A stretch of DNA of 64,000 nt from Bradyrhizobium iriomotense (lineage in GTDB: Bacteria > Pseudomonadota > Alphaproteobacteria > Rhizobiales > Xanthobacteraceae), in assembly GCF_018130765.1 (NCBI RefSeq), contig NZ_JAFCJZ010000015.1:124001-188000 (forward strand), given 5' to 3'. Under the pieces are notes generated by a model. It worked only from the letters and a program-made list of their open reading frames with translations, was not told where the DNA came from and ran no database searches. Shown piece after piece: positions 59,606 to 64,000 of this stretch (within the stretch, counting starts at the first letter, position 1; every line of letters starts with the position of its first letter). The position numbers were made by a program, and so were the translations under genes.

Positions 59606-60411
59606 GATTTGGGTTTCACCTTCGCGGTCTTGTGCTCGAGGAATTCGCGGATCCTGCGCTTGGCCTCCTTGTCGCTCTGCGCGACGGTGGCCATCAGCGA
59701 TTCCATCAAGAGACCCGTTTGGGGATTGGCTTCCGCGATCATCGGCAGCGCCTGGAGCACGGCAAAATTCGTCAGCGGCGCATTGGAGGCGATCTTGGTC
59801 GCAAGCTCCAGCGCCTTGCCGAGCCCGTTGCCGGCCTCTGTCAGATATTGCGCAAAGCCGTAGGAGGCGCCTTCGGTCGCGCTGTAGACGCGCCCGGTCA
59901 GCATCATGTCCATCATCCTGGCAACGCCGATCAGCCGCGGCAGCCGCACCGAGCCGCCGCCGCCGACGAAGATGCCGCGCTGCCCCTCCGGCAGCGCGAA
60001 ATAGGTCGAGGGTTCGGCGACACGGATATGCGCGGCGCAGGCAAGCTCCAGCCCGCCGCCGATCACCGCGCCCCTGAGCGCCGCGATCACGGGCACGCGG
60101 CTGTACTGGATGCGGTCGAACACCCGGTGCCACATCTGGGAATGCAGAAGGCCGCCGGTGGCGTCGTGCTCGGTCAGCTCGGACAGGTCGAGGCCTGAGG
60201 AGAAATGATCGCCGATGCCGTGGATAACGACCGCGCCGATGTCCTCGGGCAGGGACGCAAAACACTCGCCGATTTCCAGGATGATACCGTCGTTCAGCGC
60301 ATTGCGCTTGGCCGGCCGGTTCAGACCCACGGTCAGAACCCGGTCCGCCCGCTCGATCCTCAAAAGCCCGGAGGCACCCGCGTCAGCGGTATCGGCGTTT
60401 CCCTGTGTCAT
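59602..60411 (-). CDS. Enoyl-CoA hydratase, first gene of the hydroxycinnamate-type operon
   Basis: A 269-residue crotonase. Both usual glutamates are present: Glu122 (GGGLELACAAH) and Glu142 (FALPEGQRGIF). It would hydrate feruloyl-CoA or a related enoyl-CoA. Some such enzymes also cleave the product to vanillin and acetyl-CoA, but the adjacent 3-hydroxyacyl-CoA dehydrogenase suggests a beta-oxidative path here. The start lies 20 bp from the GTTAT-N5-ATAAC repeat. Overlapping ATGA with the ligase gene indicates coupled expression. Confidence 0.87.
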   Translation of the reverse strand: MTQGNADTADAGASGLLRIERADRVLTVGLNRPAKRNALNDGIILEIGECFASLPEDIGAVVIHGIGDHFSSGLDLSELTEHDATGGLLHSQMWHRVFDRIQYSRVPVIAALRGAVIGGGLELACAAHIRVAEPSTYFALPEGQRGIFVGGGGSVRLPRLIGVARMMDMMLTGRVYSATEGASYGFAQYLTEAGNGLGKALELATKIASNAPLTNFAVLQALPMIAEANPQTGLLMESLMATVAQSDKEAKRRIREFLEHKTAKVKPKS

Positions 60412-60430
60412 TTGCGTCCTTATCAGAATA

Positions 60431-60445
60431 GTTATGTTGTATAAC
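60431..60445. promoter_or_regulatory. Inverted repeat at the operon promoter
   Basis: GTTAT-GTTGT-ATAAC, a 5-5-5 palindrome 20 bp before the enoyl-CoA hydratase start. Shape and AT content suit a MarR-type operator, as in hydroxycinnamate operons of other bacteria, but no MarR gene lies in the window. Confidence 0.5.
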
Positions 60446-60545
60446 GAATTTCGGGGGAGTCAACTAGGGACAGCGTTCCCGCCCCAAGAGGGCGAGGACA
60501 AGGTGGCGACGGCCGCGCCGGGTCTGCGGTCGCAACACCCCGTCG

Positions 60546-61226
60546 CTAGCCCATCGCCACTCCGTCGCCCTTGGCGCCGTGCTCGCGCTGGTCGAGCCAC
60601 AGCGTGCCGAGCGCAAACGCCAGCCAGCCGAAATCGTAGGCAAAGCCCATGATCAGGACGATCCCGCCGGGAAGCGGTCCGACGGCGGCACGATCGACGA
60701 ATTCCGCCAGGTTCGCGGCCGGCGTCGGATGGATGGCAATCTTGCCGTAATAGGCGACCGCCTGGATGACGAGAATCCAAACATAGTTGCGACGCAGTCG
60801 CCGTCCTGCGGCGCGGACGAACGAGATGTGGTGACGGGGCGCGGTGTAGTCGCGCGCGAGAATGGCCTGCCAGCTATTGTCGCGTGCTTCGCCCGTGAAC
60901 ATCGGGGCGTAGAAATTCTTCTCCAGCCAGCGCGCGCGGGCTCGCCAGACGTTGAAATAGCGATAGCGCCTCGCCTCCATCGCGAGGAACACGGCGACCA
61001 GCAGGCCGACGAGCATGAGCGGCAGGGGCGACGCCCCCGGGCTCGAAAAAGTCGTCGACAGCGCGATCCCCATCGTGACGATCGCCCAGTTGGTCGTGTT
61101 GTCGAGCCGCGTTCGCCAGATGGTCGAGCGATAGACCTCGCCGCGGTAGAGGTGGGCAATAGCGCCTATTTCGGCAGGATCGAAGCGGTGCTGCGGGCTC
61201 GAGTCGCTGGAAGCCATGAGGGACAT
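60546..61226 (-). CDS. DUF2270 membrane protein
   Basis: A 226-residue protein with four likely membrane segments (WAIVTMGIALSTTF, LPLMLVGLLVAVFLAMEA, YVWILVIQAVAYYGKIAI, VLIMGFAYDFGWLAFALGTLWL). DUF2270 has no assigned function. I chose ATG 61226, with GGGGAGTGCCACC upstream. It stands alone, next to but not within the operon on the same strand; 134 bp separate it from the enoyl-CoA hydratase start. Confidence 0.75.
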   Translation of the reverse strand: MSLMASSDSSPQHRFDPAEIGAIAHLYRGEVYRSTIWRTRLDNTTNWAIVTMGIALSTTFSSPGASPLPLMLVGLLVAVFLAMEARRYRYFNVWRARARWLEKNFYAPMFTGEARDNSWQAILARDYTAPRHHISFVRAAGRRLRRNYVWILVIQAVAYYGKIAIHPTPAANLAEFVDRAAVGPLPGGIVLIMGFAYDFGWLAFALGTLWLDQREHGAKGDGVAMG

Positions 61227-61568
61227 GGTGGCACTCCCCTGGTCTGCGCAACCTTGCGCCGGACCATCCTGAAACCAGCCGAGCCCTGGGTCAAAGGCGG
61301 ATTGCGATCCGACTTTCACATCGCGTCGGGCACACGTCTGCCTTCTCGCGGTGCGTTTCACCCGTTGTGCCAGACAGCGCTCCCTCGAAATGCTCAGAGG
61401 GCGCAGGGTAGCCAGGCGCCGGCTGGTACCCGCGCCCCCTGTGCGCAAGAACCACAGGGGGCAAACCATAGGTATAGCTGAGAATACCCGGCCTCCCTTG
61501 CACAGTTGCAGGGAATTAAATGCCGGCTGGTTAACTTCGTTGGCCGTCCAAAGGACGCACGGATTCCC
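61227..61568. other. Gap upstream of DUF2270 with one hairpin
   Basis: 342 bp between the DUF2270 and DUF3237 genes, both on the minus strand. CCCCCTGTG / CACAGGGGG (61435-61461), a 9-bp stem with a 9-base loop, could terminate the DUF3237 transcript, which ends at 61569. I see nothing else. Confidence 0.4.
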
Positions 61569-62027
61569 TCACATCACCTGATGCGCGTCGATCACCACGC
61601 GGTCCGCATGGCGCGCGGCGGAGGCCACGAAGATGTGCTGCATCAGCCAGCGATACTTCTCGTGACCCGTCTCGAATTTCGGTACGGTGCGGAAATAGAT
61701 CAGCTTCGGATCGACCGGTTCGCCGCGCTTGAGCTTTTGCAAGAGCTCGACGGGCCCGAAGCGCATGCCCTTGTTCTCGACATAGACGACGGCGCCGTCG
61801 TCGGTCTCGAAGGCGTATTTGGCTTCGAGGTCGATCAGTTCGTTGGGACGGATGGTCTGGAAGTCGGCGCCGAACGGCAGCACCTTGCCGGTGACCGCAC
61901 CCGTCACCTCGCCGCCCATGATCGGGATGATGCGGCGGACGCCGGTGCCGGTCTCGCCGGCGGTGATGACGTCGCCGATGCGCGCGGTGATGGTGAAGAC
62001 GTATTTTGTTTCGAGGGTGGGGGGCAT
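61569..62027 (-). CDS. DUF3237 protein
   Basis: A 152-residue DUF3237-type beta-barrel protein (TKYVFTITARIGDVITAGETGTGVRRIIPIMGGEVTG.. PFGADFQTIRPNELIDLEAKYAFETDDGAVVYVENKGMR). No catalytic residues are known for this family. It has no signal peptide. It probably belongs with an aromatic or CoA-linked pathway in other organisms, but nothing in its surroundings fixes this. It ends 342 bp from the DUF2270 gene. Confidence 0.78.
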   Translation of the reverse strand: MPPTLETKYVFTITARIGDVITAGETGTGVRRIIPIMGGEVTGAVTGKVLPFGADFQTIRPNELIDLEAKYAFETDDGAVVYVENKGMRFGPVELLQKLKRGEPVDPKLIYFRTVPKFETGHEKYRWLMQHIFVASAARHADRVVIDAHQVM

Positions 62028-62066
62028 CGGTCACCTCTTAACTGACTATGACGAACGATACTGCGT

Positions 62067-62213
62067 CTTACCCTCCCCTGGAGGGGGAGGGTCGGCGCGA
62101 AGCGCCGGGGTGGGGTGATCTCTCCGCTCAGGCAGTATTCAATGTGGAGAGACCGTCACCCCACCCCGCTCGCGCTTCGCGCGATCGACCCTCCCCCTCC
62201 AGGGGAGGGTAAG
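62067..62213. repeat. Palindromic repeat (CTTACCCTCCCCTGGA type)
   Basis: Arms CTTACCCTCCCCTGGA and TCCAGGGGAGGGTAAG flank a second pair, GGGGTGGGGTGA / TCACCCCACCCC, with GGTCGGCGCGAAGCGC in between. It separates the DUF3237 and DctM genes. Confidence 0.65.
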
Positions 62214-62230
62214 TGGCGGTCTTCGATCAG

Positions 62231-63550
62231 CTAATGCGCCATCATCCGCGTCGGCAGCCAGGTCGCCAGCAGCGGGAAGGCGATCAGGATCACCAGCCGC
62301 ACCAGATCCGTTGCCACGAACGGGATCACGCCCTTGAAGATGGTGGAGAACGACACGTCCTTCACCACGCTCTTGATGACGAAGACGTTCATGCCGACCG
62401 GCGGATGGATCAGGCCGAGCTCGACCGTCATCACGATGATGACGCCGAACCAGATCGGGTCGAAGCCGAGATGCATGATCACGGGGAAGATGATCGGCAC
62501 GGTCAGGATGATCATCGCCATGGCATCCATCAGGCAGCCGAGCACGAGATACATCACCATGATCAGCGCCAGCACGCCGTAGGGCCCGAGGCCGAGGCCG
62601 GTCAAAAATTCCGTCACCTTTTGCGGCGTCTGCGTCACCGTGAGGAAATAGCCGAAGATCAGCGCGCCGATCAGCACGGTGAACACCGCGGCCGCGGTGC
62701 GCGTCGCCTGCAGCAGCGAGGCCAGGATTTTCTCGCGGTCGAGCCGTCCGGTGACCACGCCGATGATGAAGGCGCCGGTGGCGCCGACGCCGCCGGCCTC
62801 GGTCGGCGTGAAGCGTGGCAGGAAGGGGAGGCCGTAGAGGCCGCCGATCACGAAGACGAACAGCAGCACCGGCGCCCAGATGTCCTTCAGGCCCGCAAAA
62901 CGCTCGCGCCACGGCAGCACCTTGCCCTTGGGCAGGAAGTCGGGCCGGAAATAGCCGATCAGGAAGATCGTGATCATGTACATGGTCATCGCCAGCAGGC
63001 CCGGGATGATGCCGGCGATGAAGAGTTTTCCGATGTCCTGCTCGGTGATGATGCCGTAGACCGCGAGCACGGTGGAGGGCGGCAGCATGGCGCCCAGCGT
63101 GCCGCCCGCCGCGATCACGCCGGTGGCGAACGACTGCGGATAGCCGAAGCGGCGCATCTCGGGATAGGCCACGGCAGAGAACGTTGCGGCGGTCGCGACC
63201 GACGAGCCGCAGATCGCGGCAAACCCGCCGCAGGCGCCGACGGTGGCGATGCCGAGCCCGCCGCGCAAGTGCCCGACAAAGCCGTTGGCCGCGCGGAACA
63301 GCTCGCGGCTCATGCCGGAATTGGAAACGAACGAGCCCATCAGCAGGAACATCGGAATGACGCCGAAGGTGTAGTCGGTGACCGTGCGCATCGAGGTCTG
63401 GCCGACCAGCTTCAGTGCGGCCGTCCCGTTGACGAGATAGGCGAAGCCGGACACGCCGACGAGGCCCATGGCCATGCCGACGGGCACGCGCAGCAGCATC
63501 AGGACGAAGAGGGAAACGAAGCCGATAACGGCGACGGCATCGGTGCTCAT
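62231..63550 (-). CDS. TRAP transporter large permease (DctM type)
   Basis: A 439-residue polytopic protein with about 11-12 membrane segments and the DctM family features (GGFAAICGSSVATAATFSAVAYPEM; ASGGTLGAMLPPS-type IAAGGTLGAMLPPSTVLAVYG; HPPVGMNVFVI). It forms a TRAP transporter with the small subunit directly upstream (2-bp gap) and a binding protein beyond the window. It imports an organic acid using the ion gradient. Substrate is not determinable. Confidence 0.9.
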   Translation of the reverse strand: MSTDAVAVIGFVSLFVLMLLRVPVGMAMGLVGVSGFAYLVNGTAALKLVGQTSMRTVTDYTFGVIPMFLLMGSFVSNSGMSRELFRAANGFVGHLRGGLGIATVGACGGFAAICGSSVATAATFSAVAYPEMRRFGYPQSFATGVIAAGGTLGAMLPPSTVLAVYGIITEQDIGKLFIAGIIPGLLAMTMYMITIFLIGYFRPDFLPKGKVLPWRERFAGLKDIWAPVLLFVFVIGGLYGLPFLPRFTPTEAGGVGATGAFIIGVVTGRLDREKILASLLQATRTAAAVFTVLIGALIFGYFLTVTQTPQKVTEFLTGLGLGPYGVLALIMVMYLVLGCLMDAMAMIILTVPIIFPVIMHLGFDPIWFGVIIVMTVELGLIHPPVGMNVFVIKSVVKDVSFSTIFKGVIPFVATDLVRLVILIAFPLLATWLPTRMMAH

Positions 63551-63552
63551 GA

Positions 63553-64000
63553 TTACTCCGTCGCCTTCAGCTTGGGGTCGTGCATCTCTTCGGGATGGAA
63601 GATCAGCCGGTAAGTGCGAATCGCAATCAGCAGCACCGCCGAGACGTCGCCGATCCAGGCAATCGCGAAGAACGGCCAGGTCGGCATGTGCATGTCGAAG
63701 GTGAGGACGTTGTCGTTGTAGGTGCCGCGCACCTTGTCGAACAGCGTCCAGGTCTGCACGGTAACGACGAACAGCAGTACGAGGGTCGCGAACACGTCGA
63801 TCCAGCGCTGATAACGCGGCCCGACATTGCCCCAGACCAGGTCGACCGTGATGTGGGTGCCGCGATAGGAGGTCGCGGCGATGCCCCAGAAGATCAGGAT
63901 GCCGAGCAGCATGCGGCCGATGTCGAAAGAGTCAGGGATCGAATAGTTCAGCGTGTTGCGCAGCAGCACCGACAAGAAGATGTCGAGCGCGACGAGACCG
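63553..64000 (-). CDS. TRAP transporter small permease (DctQ type), 5' part cut by window edge
   Basis: The C-terminal 148 residues of a small TRAP subunit run off the right edge. Visible are membrane segments (LGILIFWGIAATSYRG; WIDVFATLVLLFVVTVQTW; FFAIAWIGDVSAVLLIAI) and the usual basic loop. The frame is open through the edge (GLVALDIFLSVLLRN), so the start lies outside. The stop is 2 bp before the DctM start, consistent with one operon. Confidence 0.85.
   Translation of the reverse strand, partial: GLVALDIFLSVLLRNTLNYSIPDSFDIGRMLLGILIFWGIAATSYRGTHITVDLVWGNVGPRYQRWIDVFATLVLLFVVTVQTWTLFDKVRGTYNDNVLTFDMHMPTWPFFAIAWIGDVSAVLLIAIRTYRLIFHPEEMHDPKLKATE

Overview
This window reads as a chromosomal stretch of a GC-rich alphaproteobacterium, most likely Bradyrhizobium or a close relative (Nitrobacteraceae). 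The grounds are the membrane ferritin/VIT1 iron exporter mbfA behind an Irr-type inverted repeat, the initiator tRNA with a rhizobial-looking anticodon stem, several kinds of long palindromic intergenic repeats, and many small acyl-CoA and aromatic-catabolism operons with scattered solute-binding proteins. This placement is inference; no rRNA or housekeeping marker is present. I found no prophage, insertion sequence, CRISPR array or integration scar.

Layout. 1-20 kb: a cut short-chain dehydrogenase, acyl-CoA dehydrogenase plus Zn alcohol dehydrogenase, NTF2-like protein, amidase, mbfA, an epoxide-hydrolase-like enzyme, two related metallo-beta-lactamase-fold hydrolases around a GST and a fumarylacetoacetate-hydrolase-family enzyme, two more short-chain dehydrogenases (one without the catalytic Tyr and Lys), a CvpA-like membrane protein, a GMC oxidoreductase with a coniferyl-aldehyde-type dehydrogenase, tRNA-fMet and an AraC regulator. 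20-31 kb: a secreted NTF2-like protein, a glycine-rich autotransporter, a staphylococcal-nuclease-family protein with an unknown partner, a zinc-ribbon/cyclase/AAA/TPR signalling protein, OpgC and a DUF2059 protein. 31-38 kb: the HlyD-RbbA-permease efflux operon and an ABC solute-binding protein divergent from a FadR-type regulator, each promoter side carrying the same 13-bp palindrome.

38-55 kb: acyl-CoA ligase, AraC regulator, zinc-ribbon metallo-beta-lactamase-fold protein, a MetX-like hydrolase with a fatty-acid desaturase behind a long palindrome, two WYL-regulator/GST divergent modules, a crotonase-fold protein lacking both usual glutamates, a cyclic-nucleotide-gated K+ channel homologue and a TAXI-type binding protein anchored at both ends. 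55-64 kb: a five-gene operon resembling hydroxycinnamate catabolism (enoyl-CoA hydratase, feruloyl-CoA synthase, 3-hydroxyacyl-CoA dehydrogenase, thioesterase, solute-binding protein), DUF2270 and DUF3237 proteins, and a TRAP transporter (DctM and a cut DctQ).

The common thread is uptake and CoA-dependent breakdown of plant-derived aromatic and fatty compounds, with detoxification and envelope functions between. The least explained items are the paired WYL/GST modules, the glycine-rich autotransporter, the doubly anchored TAXI protein and several uncharacterised palindromic operators.
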